DNA from: a virus
Reading direction: 5' to 3' (one strand)
DNA: 21,256 bases
Virus record (IMG/VR): IMGVR_UViG_3300033150_000539
Span: 1 to 21,256 of that record
Shown here: positions 14,055-21,144 of the stretch, one piece after another
Position numbering within the stretch: position 1 is the stretch's first letter
Layout: each line of letters opens with the position of its first letter
Position numbers and translations under genes: made by a program
The notes under the pieces: model-generated
What the model saw: only the letters and a program-made list of their open reading frames with translations
Told to the model about the DNA's origin: nothing
Databases searched by the model: none

Positions 14055-15059
14055 TCATCTCCTCCCTTTCAACCAGAAGTCAAAATAATCGTACGCTTCG
14101 GGCCATTTTATCCGCAAGATTCGACGCTTCTCAGGGTCGGCGTTCGCATAAAACGCAAATGCTTCGGAAAACCCTTCTTCGGGATCCTGAAGACTAGGGA
14201 GAGTCAGGACAGGCGTATCGAGTGGATCCCGCATAAGCTCTCTATAAAACCGAAGTCGTACAAAATTACGGTTAACACACGACCGTTCACGCCCGTAATT
14301 CTTAACCGACTGATCAAAAAACCGAGCACCGTCCGGAAGAACTCTACTTATATAAGGAGCATAAACCTTACTCCCAAAATCCACATAGTGACCCGGAAAA
14401 CGGTCAGAGAAGCGACTCTGAATAAAGTGGCCAGCTTCGTGCAAAAAAGTGTGTCCATACTCGGAAATGTGGTGAGTTACGGGATAAACTTGAATACTTA
14501 TAGCTCCGGAGCCCTGCGGAAACGCAAGATCGGCGAACTTTACTACTTCAGGGTCAAATCCATAGGTCCTTGGAATCTTTATCCCCAAATAGGTTCTAAT
14601 ACGCGCTCTATCAACAGCAGAAAACTCTGCATAAAACTCTTTTGTAAGCATCCTCTCCAAACTATTAGACGATCTTAAAATGTTCGCGTCTGTATAAAAT
14701 CCATAAGGAGCCGCGGTAGCGGTAGTAGCACGATGAAAGGATAAACTAATCTGTTGAAACTCCTTCTCATAAGGTGTTCCTTTAATAACATTAAGAAAAG
14801 AGTCCATTTGAGCTAAAATCTCCTTACGAACCTTAGGAGGTGGCACCGCCGGAAATTCTAAGAAATGATACGATTCAAACCCTGCGTTACTCAACGCTTT
14901 ATTGACAGTTCGGGAATCAACAACCTTTATAGGAGACTTTCTCACGAAGCTAACCATCCAAAGGAAATATTTCCTATATTTCTTCTTTACAATAGGGATC
15001 TTTCTCCCTCCCTTCGTAATCCACTTCTCTATCCATTCAGATGGAACTTCAAACTTCAT
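14055..15059 (-). CDS. HExxH zinc metallopeptidase, paralogue of the portal-fusion C-terminus
   Basis: This 334 aa protein has TFLHEAGHFIQSRF (His207, Glu208, His211), the zinc and catalytic residues of a gluzincin-like peptidase. DPEEGFSEAFAFY (Glu295 or Glu299) is a probable third ligand and matches the layout of the portal fusion (FLHELGH...DESFAEVFATY). No signal peptide or membrane segment is seen. The N-terminus is basic (WITKGGRKIPIVKKKYRKYF). The start has GAGGAG 7 bases upstream and overlaps the end of the preceding small gene by 11 bases. Substrate is unknown: candidates are phage head proteins during maturation or host proteins. Sequence similarity outside the motifs is low to the eye. 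Confidence 0.75.
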   Translation of the reverse strand: MKFEVPSEWIEKWITKGGRKIPIVKKKYRKYFLWMVSFVRKSPIKVVDSRTVNKALSNAGFESYHFLEFPAVPPPKVRKEILAQMDSFLNVIKGTPYEKEFQQISLSFHRATTATAAPYGFYTDANILRSSNSLERMLTKEFYAEFSAVDRARIRTYLGIKIPRTYGFDPEVVKFADLAFPQGSGAISIQVYPVTHHISEYGHTFLHEAGHFIQSRFSDRFPGHYVDFGSKVYAPYISRVLPDGARFFDQSVKNYGRERSCVNRNFVRLRFYRELMRDPLDTPVLTLPSLQDPEEGFSEAFAFYANADPEKRRILRIKWPEAYDYFDFWLKGRR

Positions 15060-15309
15060 ATCGATCTCCTCGATAAGGATCTACACTATATTCAAACCAT
15101 TCATCCTTATCGTTCAAGGCTTTAACTGCTTTTTTGGCGTCTTCCAAAGACACATACCTCCTTAAAACTGCCCAATCCTGAAATGCAAACAAACCCCTTC
15201 GGTACTTCTCCTTGGGCCGCCAGTAGATAGGAATCTTACGCTTCCTGGCTTTGTGTCTATACTTGGGAACTTCACGATCAAACTTCGATTGAAAGTCCGT
15301 CTCTTGCAA
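15049..15309 (-). CDS. Small basic hypothetical protein
   Basis: This 86 aa protein starts with TTG at 15309, 9 bases after GGAGG, inside the end of the MBL-fold gene (32-base overlap). Its first half is very basic (KYRHKARKRKIPIYWRPKEKYRRG) and its end acidic and aromatic (NDKDEWFEYSVDPYRGDRY). I do not recognise a family. The basic stretch could bind nucleic acid, but this is a guess. It ends inside the start of the metallopeptidase. Confidence 0.6.
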   Translation of the reverse strand: MQETDFQSKFDREVPKYRHKARKRKIPIYWRPKEKYRRGLFAFQDWAVLRRYVSLEDAKKAVKALNDKDEWFEYSVDPYRGDRYEV

Positions 15310-15979
15310 TAGTCAGATCCTCCCTCTCTAAAATCTCCTTTACTTTTGTATCTCCCTTTAAAACAGGTTGACGCCCAAGATGAGTAAAAATGACTTTCTT
15401 CCAACCCAACTGGGAAGCGTAACGAAGTTGAGATTTCATAGACGTATGTCCAAAAGGCTCCCCTCCTTTTTCCTTTACTCTTATTATAGGGCGATTTATG
15501 GCGGAGCCGTCACCAATGTAAACCCGAAGATTCCTTAATGTTCCCCATCCAATACGAGGACGAATAATATCTGTAAAGATGCCAACTTCGTCATTTATAA
15601 CAACGCCCCACATAGGACATCGAATCGAATGAAAACACGAAACTGCCTTTAAAGAAACATCACCCCGCTTAAATGGGGGCCGTCGGAACGACGTCGGGAT
15701 AGCCTTCCAGTCACGGATCAACTGGCGGCGTACTAAAGAAGTACATACAAGAATCGTTGGAATTTCCTTGTGTTTTAAACCACTTACATGGTCGCTATGT
15801 GTATGGCTAACATACAAAAAATCTACATCCTTAAGCTTATCAAAAAACGCCTCTTCACCACAATCTATTTGAAAGCGGGTCTTACGGGTCTCAACAATTA
15901 TACCAGTTCTTAATTTATGATGAGGAGAGCTCTCTTCAATCATCCCCTTCGAACCTAAAAACGTAATCTTATACTTCAT
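15278..15979 (-). CDS. Metallo-beta-lactamase-fold hydrolase
   Basis: This 233 aa protein has the metal-binding signature SHTHSDHVSG (His59, His61, Asp63, His64), preceded by FQIDCGEE and LYVSHTH as in the MBL fold. Further probable ligands are His117 (CFHSIR), Asp157 (YIGDGSA) and His200 (IFTHLGRQPV). The fold covers nucleases (RNase Z, SNM1 and DNA exonucleases), phosphodiesterases such as PhnP, and others. The single domain and short length do not show a beta-CASP insert. Its substrate is therefore open; a nucleic-acid or cyclic phosphate role is plausible beside a phage ligase. It directly abuts the SpeD-like gene. Confidence 0.8.
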   Translation of the reverse strand: MKYKITFLGSKGMIEESSPHHKLRTGIIVETRKTRFQIDCGEEAFFDKLKDVDFLYVSHTHSDHVSGLKHKEIPTILVCTSLVRRQLIRDWKAIPTSFRRPPFKRGDVSLKAVSCFHSIRCPMWGVVINDEVGIFTDIIRPRIGWGTLRNLRVYIGDGSAINRPIIRVKEKGGEPFGHTSMKSQLRYASQLGWKKVIFTHLGRQPVLKGDTKVKEILEREDLTIARDGLSIEV

Positions 15980-16336
15980 TTAATTTCGCCCCCTCTCAAG
16001 AAAGGAGGAATCCATCCTCTTCGCCTTAAAAAAATCCTTCACATATTTCTGAATCTTTAAAGAGTCAAAAGCCTTACAACTAAAAACATCAATATAAGCA
16101 GCATTGCATACAAAAGCAAAATGACCCGAAACCAGAGAAGTCTCGATTAACTGCACAAGGGTGTACCCTTCAGTCGGACCCCGTCCAAACCATTCGATAA
16201 TAGGATCACCAAATCTCTTAACGTCAAGTATATCACAGAGTCCGATAACAAATTCCCTTAGCTTCCTCTCACTAGTAATAAGAACTCGATCGCACTCATA
16301 TAAATCTAATATCAGATGGTACCCCCAACCTTTCAT
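15980..16336 (-). CDS. Second SpeD-like protein (AdoMet decarboxylase-related)
   Basis: This 118 aa protein belongs to the S-adenosylmethionine decarboxylase fold. It opens MKGWGYHLILDLYECD, similar to GRHILIDVFEV of its neighbour, and has QLIETSLVSGHFAFVCN followed by AAYIDVFSCKAF. Aligned without gaps from the shared Cys, Ser67, His72 and Cys87 fall on Ser62, His67 and Cys82 of the neighbouring SpeD, so it may also form a pyruvoyl group. The HTWPE segment and the Glu before the cleavage Ser are not kept (Thr here), so substrate may differ. I start it at ATG 16336, after GGGGAG; a longer frame to 16405 would overlap SpeD by 110 bases. The overlap chosen is 41 bases. Confidence 0.72.
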   Translation of the reverse strand: MKGWGYHLILDLYECDRVLITSERKLREFVIGLCDILDVKRFGDPIIEWFGRGPTEGYTLVQLIETSLVSGHFAFVCNAAYIDVFSCKAFDSLKIQKYVKDFFKAKRMDSSFLERGRN

Positions 16337-16682
16337 CACGGATTGCTCCCCTCTCAACAGTTGTGACCTTAGAATATCCTCCCTGAAGAAAGGATAGAAT
16401 CTCACGCATGGCGAGATCCAAGTTAACAGTTTTTCCGCACGTGAACAAATCTACAGCGGCGTAAGAAGCTTCGGGCCAGGTATGAATAGTGAAGTGAGAC
16501 TCTGAAATTATAACAACACAACTTACGCCATGAGGTTCAAAATGATGCGCGTGTGAATGAAGAACTGTTGCGCCTGCCTTACGGGCGGCTCGAACAAGCC
16601 GCCGGAGAATCAGCTTCTCATCATCCAAGATTTTAAAGGGAACTTCAAAAACATCAATCAAAATATGCCTACCAACGCTCAT
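16296..16682 (-). CDS. speD: S-adenosylmethionine decarboxylase, class 1B
   Basis: This 128 aa protein is a prokaryotic class 1B SpeD, which makes decarboxylated SAM for spermidine-type polyamines. It is a self-cleaving pyruvoyl enzyme. VVIISESHFTIHTWPEASYA holds the cleavage site Glu61-Ser62 and His67, and VDLFTCGKTV holds Cys82, all where expected. Length is typical. Phage SpeD homologues exist and some have shifted to decarboxylate arginine or ornithine, so the substrate should not be taken for granted. No aminopropyltransferase is seen in the window. The start has an ATGA overlap with the methyltransferase and a GGGGG ribosome site. Confidence 0.93.
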   Translation of the reverse strand: MSVGRHILIDVFEVPFKILDDEKLILRRLVRAARKAGATVLHSHAHHFEPHGVSCVVIISESHFTIHTWPEASYAAVDLFTCGKTVNLDLAMREILSFLQGGYSKVTTVERGAIRDERLGVPSDIRFI

Positions 16683-17254
16683 GGTCTTACCCCCTTTATC
16701 TTCGCAAGAAACGTTCGACAGCCGCTTTTACCGCCATCACACATCACAATCTCGGCTCCAAAATTCTCAACAAACTCCAAGGGAGACCAAGCTTCTTTAT
16801 GACCTTCGAAATCGTCTTCCCATCTTCCATGAGGGGAAGGAGAAAAATCCTCCGGAAGAGGAGTTGAAACAAAAACAGCTTTGATCGCCTTCTGTACCAA
16901 GACATGCAAAAGGTCATAACCTTCAAGCTTGTCCATGTGTTCAATTACATCAAATAAACATATAAGCTCGTAAGGGGGAAAATCAGCCCAGGAAATAGTT
17001 CGGACGTCCTGAACAATTACTTTGTTGTATACATACTCATGAAGGGGTGAGACATACTTTGGATAAGCTTCGATACAATCAATTCGTACTTTCCATTCAG
17101 GAGGGAAAACGTTCCAGTTCCAAACATCCAAAAATTCACGGAAGAGTACTCCCCATTTCCCAAACCCGGGGCCTATATCTAGGATACTCTTTGGCCTTAA
17201 GTCAAGAACCTCCCTTAAGATTTTCGAAATTGCAAAAGGGTTGCTCGATGGCAT
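16679..17254 (-). CDS. Class I SAM-dependent methyltransferase
   Basis: This 191 aa protein has motif I SILDIGPGFGKWG (Asp26, Gly28, Gly30, Gly32) and ELICLFDVIEHMDKLEGYDL, the post-motif segment seen in small-molecule methyltransferases. VFVSTPLPEDFSPSPHGRWE follows at the active site side. The acceptor is unknown; with glycosyltransferases around it a sugar is likely. AAAGGAG lies 8 bases before the ATG at 17254. It overlaps speD by four bases. Confidence 0.85.
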   Translation of the reverse strand: MPSSNPFAISKILREVLDLRPKSILDIGPGFGKWGVLFREFLDVWNWNVFPPEWKVRIDCIEAYPKYVSPLHEYVYNKVIVQDVRTISWADFPPYELICLFDVIEHMDKLEGYDLLHVLVQKAIKAVFVSTPLPEDFSPSPHGRWEDDFEGHKEAWSPLEFVENFGAEIVMCDGGKSGCRTFLAKIKGVRP

Positions 17255-17279
17255 GTCAAAACTCCTTTACGTATGCAGG

Positions 17280-17471
17280 TCAAAAAAGCTCCTTCTTATT
17301 ATCAGCCTCCTCTAATACGCGAAGAATGCGCAACAACTGCTGTCGAAGCTCGGTAAACAAATGTAGGAGATCCTTTTGAGTGGATATAATAGCTTCCTGT
17401 TCTCGGTTAATCTTCAAAATGATTCCCGCGATGTTACTAATACCATTGCGGAACTCGTGTTTTAAGTCCAA
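17280..17471 (-). CDS. Small coiled-coil hypothetical protein
   Basis: This frame gives 63 aa from a TTG at 17471, seven bases after GAGGG and 4 bases past the stop of the preceding methyltransferase. An ATG at 17537 would extend it but lacks a ribosome site and overlaps the neighbour by 62 bases. The protein is helical (KINREQEAIISTQKDLLHLF, then ELRQQLLRILRVLEEADNKK), likely a coiled coil. No function can be given. Confidence 0.5.
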   Translation of the reverse strand: MDLKHEFRNGISNIAGIILKINREQEAIISTQKDLLHLFTELRQQLLRILRVLEEADNKKELF

Positions 17472-17475
17472 ACCG

Positions 17476-18006
17476 CTACCCTCGAATCCAAAAGCGTTGT
17501 AATGTATGAAGTTCACTGCACAACTTATTAATGTCATGCAATGGGTAGAAATTCAAGACGTTTAAGAATGAAACGTCTCTCTCGGTAACTTCAACACCCC
17601 AATCATGAACTCCCAAAACGCTTCTTGAAGGAAGTAAAGGTGCATAGGTTCGAATTTCCTTAGGTTTATTTCCGTTATCACAATACAGGAACGTAGTTGT
17701 ACAACTTAAATATTCGGAAATCTTCTTTCTTATAAGAGGATTCTTAAGAACATCACCCTTCAAAAAGGCAAAAACATCAATCATGCGCATATCCGTCACA
17801 TCCACTGAGAGGAATCTTTTCCCACGTATAAGACATTCTACCCAAAGGAAGGTGGACAACCCTCCTTTATACGTCCCCAACTCAACAACCTGATAAAAAT
17901 TCAAACGGTCAAAAAGCTCATCTAACACATAAAGAGATGCAAATGAATGACGGATAGGAACCCCAAAAAGTTTGTTCTCCGACGAGAGTTTCTCAAGAAT
18001 ACTCAT
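17476..18006 (-). CDS. CmcI-like class I methyltransferase
   Basis: This 176 aa protein resembles CmcI/cephalosporin hydroxylase-type methyltransferases. QVVELGTYKGGLSTFLW (Glu42, Gly44, Gly48) is the SAM site, RFLSVDVTDMR the second strand, and RSVLGVHDWGVEV the C-terminal loop. Members methylate sugars and antibiotics. It is shorter than typical. I start at the ATG at 18006, 8 bases after AAGGAG, which shares one base with the preceding stop (TAATG). Confidence 0.72.
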   Translation of the reverse strand: MSILEKLSSENKLFGVPIRHSFASLYVLDELFDRLNFYQVVELGTYKGGLSTFLWVECLIRGKRFLSVDVTDMRMIDVFAFLKGDVLKNPLIRKKISEYLSCTTTFLYCDNGNKPKEIRTYAPLLPSRSVLGVHDWGVEVTERDVSFLNVLNFYPLHDINKLCSELHTLQRFWIRG

Positions 18007-18818
18007 TAACACAACTCCTTACAAATACTTGATCCTTTTTCCGCGAGATAGCGAACCGCTTTCGCAAACAGAGTAGATGGTCGCTCCTTTACGAAGTCAG
18101 GAGAGAGGTAAAAGTTATTCCGACGAAGCGTAGTACCCCACAAGTGAAGGGAAAAAATATCCTTTCTCAAAAGCTCTCCGATATCATGCGGAAATGGCTG
18201 AAACAACTTTTTCCACTCCTGCCACCCAATCGAATAATGATGTTCCTTATTCCAGTCAACACAAAAGTATTCCTTTAACTCAGTATACCATTGCGAGCCT
18301 ACCAGATTGAACGTGTTCGGCTGCCATCGCTGAGTAAAGTGCTGTAACATAAATTCAAATACGGGGTGTCCTTTCCTCGCATAAACAATCCCGTTACTTA
18401 AACGAGCACCATCTTCAGAGGATACATACGTTTCCCCCACAGGAAGTGCCCGAAATGATTTAAGTACTAATGTATCAACATCGCAATAGAATCCGCCGAA
18501 GCGGCACAACGCGTAGATCCTGAAAAAATCGGCCTTATTAACAACAGAATACTGTCCTTTAAGAGACTTATAGACTCGAAAAGCCTCTTCGTCGAAGAAT
18601 TGTTCGGGAGATACAACCTCAGAAACTTCCGGAAAATAAGTTTTTCGGACAAAATCAGAAGTCATGTCAACGGCGGAAACATCCAAACACAGAATAACCT
18701 CATCAAATCCAGCGACAGTACATAGGGAAGAAACACTTACTACCACATACAGAGGCACGTCTCCCCTGGCTAACCAAAACATAAAACATGTTTTAAATGG
18801 GCTTAGTAAGGAATCCAT
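18006..18818 (-). CDS. Glycosyltransferase, GT32/DXD sugar-transferase type
   Basis: This 270 aa protein has KADFFRIYALCRFGGFYCDVD followed by TLVLKS, the classic DXD region (Asp113-Val-Asp115) of PF04488-type glycosyltransferases related to OCH1 and capsule transferases. A GT-A fold with a metal-bound nucleotide sugar is expected. Later SNGIVYARKGHPVFEFML and SLHLWGTTL also fit the family. The N-terminus is hydrophobic but does not look like a signal peptide. It starts inside the end of the preceding GT2 gene (26-base overlap). Confidence 0.88.
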   Translation of the reverse strand: MDSLLSPFKTCFMFWLARGDVPLYVVVSVSSLCTVAGFDEVILCLDVSAVDMTSDFVRKTYFPEVSEVVSPEQFFDEEAFRVYKSLKGQYSVVNKADFFRIYALCRFGGFYCDVDTLVLKSFRALPVGETYVSSEDGARLSNGIVYARKGHPVFEFMLQHFTQRWQPNTFNLVGSQWYTELKEYFCVDWNKEHHYSIGWQEWKKLFQPFPHDIGELLRKDIFSLHLWGTTLRRNNFYLSPDFVKERPSTLFAKAVRYLAEKGSSICKELC

Positions 18819-19617
18819 TAACCGACCCCCAATTAGGATTAATTTCTTCTATCCAACGCTCTCTTGACCACCTTAACATTTCAAATACCTCATTACGATT
18901 AGCCGCAACATTAGGGTTTACTGGATGGTAAAGATGATGTAAAGTGACGGGAAGTTGTCTCACCTCATAACCGAGTGCTTCCAACTTAGCCCAATGCGCG
19001 TTATCCTCGCTAGTCCTCCCAAAAAATCTCTCGTCCATGCCGTGAAAACTGAAGTAAGTCTTACGGAAACAAGTAAAAGCACCACCTGCTGCTCCACTCT
19101 TCGAAGGGTAAGCCACTCTAAGTGGAGATGTATTCACAAATTCATATCGAGGGAGCTTAAGGGTGTCATTAGTATCCTTCTCGTTTAAATATACAATCTT
19201 ATTCCACGCAACTCCCACATACTCTTCCGATGTAACGTTTTCGAGGACTACTTGAATAAAATCAGGAGGAAACACTAGGTCCGAGTCGCTTAAAACAATT
19301 ATATCACAAGTAGCTAAATGACGAACTCCAATATTAAAGTTCCAAGCCCTATTATAGGGCGTCGTCGTAAAGATTTTTAAGTACTTTAGCTCCGTCTTAT
19401 CTGGTAAGATGGACAAAAGCACTTCACGATTTAATGCTTTAAACGGTCCAGATTCAACGATACATAGTTGAGAAACTCCTTGAAGAGATGAAATACATTT
19501 CAATAATAAAGGGAGGCGCCTTTCATGGTGTTCGTACCCAATAACGACTGAAATAGATCTCTTTGAAACTTTTTTACGCTCTTTTCGAGCAGGTTCTACG
19601 GTACCTCTAATCAACAT
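18793..19617 (-). CDS. Family 2 glycosyltransferase
   Basis: This 274 aa protein has the GT-A elements of GT2. ISVVIGYEHHERRLPLLLKC opens the nucleotide-sugar domain, YNRAWNFNIGVRHLATCDII precedes the DXD (SDSDLVF, Asp111 and Asp113), and GGAFTCFRKTYFSFHGMDE then RFFGRTSEDNAHW is the acceptor region (GMDE and ED). HHLYHP lies near the end. It is the first gene of the accessory operon, with GAGAGG before the ATG and a promoter-like pair upstream. The donor sugar is unknown. Confidence 0.88.
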   Translation of the reverse strand: MLIRGTVEPARKERKKVSKRSISVVIGYEHHERRLPLLLKCISSLQGVSQLCIVESGPFKALNREVLLSILPDKTELKYLKIFTTTPYNRAWNFNIGVRHLATCDIIVLSDSDLVFPPDFIQVVLENVTSEEYVGVAWNKIVYLNEKDTNDTLKLPRYEFVNTSPLRVAYPSKSGAAGGAFTCFRKTYFSFHGMDERFFGRTSEDNAHWAKLEALGYEVRQLPVTLHHLYHPVNPNVAANRNEVFEMLRWSRERWIEEINPNWGSVNGFLTKPI

Positions 19618-19635
19618 TGCATCCTCTCCAGCTTG

Positions 19636-19664
19636 ATTTTAAGAAAAAAATCGTTTAACCTCAA
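19636..19664 (-). promoter_or_regulatory. Probable sigma70-type promoter of the accessory operon
   Basis: On the minus strand TTGAGG (19659-19664) and TAAAAT (19636-19641) are 17 bases apart, just upstream of the GT2 start at 19617, in the gap shared with the ligase gene. A plus-strand match for the ligase is weaker: TTGATT (19633-19638) and TAACCT with 17 bases between. Confidence 0.5.
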
Positions 19665-19682
19665 CTAATAAGGAGGTAAAAA

Positions 19683-20681
19683 ATGCTTGCAAGAGAAATA
19701 CGTCCAGGAAAATTTAATGGTCGACGGCACGAATATGTCGCGTTTGTCTTCCACGTAAAGGAAGTCAACACAAAAGACTTAATAAACTTTATCCGAAAGA
19801 AATACGGATCTACTCCTGACTTTATCATCGAACCTAAATACGATGGTCTATACATTCAAATCAGTAAAGACGGAAACACCGTAAAAGCGTTTAGTGATCA
19901 GGGTAACCGATTACGCTTACCCCCTACAATCGCGCAAAGCATAAAAGCCCTTCCATGCTCAACACTAGTTGCAGAAGGAGAGCTCGAAACGTACATCAAC
20001 CAAAGACATCAACCCCGCGGTGTAACTATCGGGTTAATGCACAAAAAGGAAAAACCAATAGGTAAATTACATCCGGTTCTCACCCTTTTCGATTGTCTTT
20101 ATATAAACGGTAAAGACTTCTCAACCAAAACGACATTAGAAAGGCTCAAAGCTTTAGAATCGTTAAAGTTACCCTCAAAAATAACGCCTACGGACATTTT
20201 CCTAAACCGCGTTCCATATCAACGGGCGCGATCGCTCGATGAAATTGACCGAAGTGTGCGCAAGTTTTGTCGAATTAAGCACTTCGAAGGTGCCATCCTC
20301 AAAAAGACGTCGCAAACTGCGCACAACCTAGAATTCATAAAATTCAAAAGATACATCGAGTTCGCCCTTCGAATAGCAAATAAGATTCCAACAAAAACCA
20401 AAGGCGTATACAACTACGATCTTGCAGCTTTGAACGAAGCTGGCAAATACGAAATTGTAGGAAGAAGCTTCAACTCCGCCCTCTCACTAAAAGAGGGAGA
20501 CACCGCTGCCGTCGCATGTTTTAACGTTAGCATCTACTTAGATAAAACAGGAAAACGAATCCGCGTGAGGTTGTACAGCTCTACGATTCAAAACAAGACA
20601 ACAGCCGCCGTAAACACTATCAAGACCATCCTCGAAACGGCGCGAAGCTATAACATGCTCGAAGTCCATAAAATTACTTAA
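19683..20681 (+). CDS. ATP-dependent DNA ligase
   Basis: This 332 aa protein is a short ATP-dependent DNA ligase that seals nicks through a lysyl-AMP. Motif I is EPKYDGLYIQI with Lys52 as the nucleotidyl acceptor. Motif II-like VAEGELETY (96-104), motif III LTLFDCLYING (133-142), motif IV FEGAILKK (201-208) and motif V EFIKFKRY (217-224) follow. The last 100 residues fit an OB-fold (EGDTAAVACFNVSIYLD). No accessory DNA-binding domain is apparent. AAGGAGG lies before the ATG. It is one of two plus-strand genes and its stop overlaps the end of the KH gene by eight bases. Confidence 0.92.
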   Translation: MLAREIRPGKFNGRRHEYVAFVFHVKEVNTKDLINFIRKKYGSTPDFIIEPKYDGLYIQISKDGNTVKAFSDQGNRLRLPPTIAQSIKALPCSTLVAEGELETYINQRHQPRGVTIGLMHKKEKPIGKLHPVLTLFDCLYINGKDFSTKTTLERLKALESLKLPSKITPTDIFLNRVPYQRARSLDEIDRSVRKFCRIKHFEGAILKKTSQTAHNLEFIKFKRYIEFALRIANKIPTKTKGVYNYDLAALNEAGKYEIVGRSFNSALSLKEGDTAAVACFNVSIYLDKTGKRIRVRLYSSTIQNKTTAAVNTIKTILETARSYNMLEVHKIT

Positions 20682-20940
20682 GACTTGAAACCTCATATAC
20701 GGTCTTGAGATCAAGCCGGGCTCCCAAACAACGAACCAGGTGTCGCATGGCAGAAACGGTACTTCCTTTCTTCCCGATCAAGAAGGATAGAGTCTTGGGA
20801 GAATCAGCTTTAACAGTAAACAGCACTATTGAATCTCCCTTGTAAGTTTCAATATTCACAGTATCAGGATCATCCACCAGAGACTTTGTCACTTGAGATA
20901 CAAGTTCAGTCAATTCTTTTACCTTATCATTCTTACTCAT
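20674..20940 (-). CDS. KH-domain RNA-binding protein, KhpA-like
   Basis: This 88 aa protein carries a type II-like KH domain. SFLIGKKGSTVSAMRHLV holds the G-x-x-G loop (GKKG) between two helices, preceded by the strand SIVLFTVKAD and followed by KTVYEV. It resembles bacterial KhpA (YlqC) but has a charged N-terminal helix (KNDKVKELTELVSQVTKSL). Such proteins bind RNA and help small RNAs or cell-shape control. AGGAGGT precedes the ATG. Regulation may come from the upstream repeats and promoter. Confidence 0.82.
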   Translation of the reverse strand: MSKNDKVKELTELVSQVTKSLVDDPDTVNIETYKGDSIVLFTVKADSPKTLSFLIGKKGSTVSAMRHLVRCLGARLDLKTVYEVSSLK

Positions 20941-20985
20941 TCTCCAAACCTCCTATAACTCTTCAAAACTCAATTTCCGCATAAA

Positions 20986-21002
20986 CGCGTAACTCCTACG
21001 CG
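20986..21002 (-). promoter_or_regulatory. Short hairpin with a Shine-Dalgarno-like loop upstream of the KH gene
   Basis: CGCGTA and TACGCG form a perfect 6-bp stem around a five-base loop. On the minus strand the loop is GGAGT, and an ATG follows 3 bases after the stem, opening a 9-codon frame (MRKLSFEEL, stop) that ends before the KH ribosome site. It could be a leader, but nothing else supports it. Confidence 0.3.
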
Positions 21003-21057
21003 GAGCCCAAAAGCACTGTTCGAAAAAAGGCTTACAACCTCCGAGGGGTGCAACACG

Positions 21058-21086
21058 CTAATAGTATCCATCAAATCAAGTCTCAA
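21058..21086 (-). promoter_or_regulatory. Possible promoter for the KH gene
   Basis: On the minus strand TTGAGA (21081-21086) and TATTAG (21058-21063) lie 17 bases apart. The -35 lies across a tandem direct repeat. The 204 bases between the upstream gene end (21145) and the KH start contain no convincing gene; a 33-codon frame there lacks a ribosome site. Confidence 0.4.
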
Positions 21087-21092
21087 ATCAAG
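21071..21092 (-). repeat. Tandem 10-bp direct repeat, possible operator
   Basis: CTTGATTTGA occurs twice in direct orientation on the minus strand, at 21083-21092 and 21071-21080, two bases apart (12-base period). It overlaps the -35 and spacer of the candidate KH promoter, where a regulator could bind. Confidence 0.5.
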
Positions 21093-21144
21093 ACCAAATA
21101 GAAACACTAATCCTTTTTATGACACAAAAACAACGGTAACCTCT

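Noticed and set aside
14049-14678. Plus-strand frame of 209 codons opposite the metallopeptidase
   Set aside because: The minus-strand frame has HEAGH and family features; the plus-strand frame is basic, featureless and lacks a proper ribosome site.
16337-16405. Longer start for the second SpeD-like gene
   Set aside because: It would overlap speD by 110 bases; MKGWGYHLILDLY at 16336 matches the usual N-terminus of the fold and has GGGGAG upstream.
20676-20710. Imperfect hairpin CTTAAGAC...GTCTTGAG as a terminator
   Set aside because: The loop is long, one pair is G-T, there is no T-run, and it lies in the KH coding region.
20941-21144. Zinc-finger-like small gene (GCKPFFEQCFWAPRRSYAF) upstream of the KH gene
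   Set aside because: The frame looks protein-like but has no ATG, GTG or TTG before it and a stop directly upstream.
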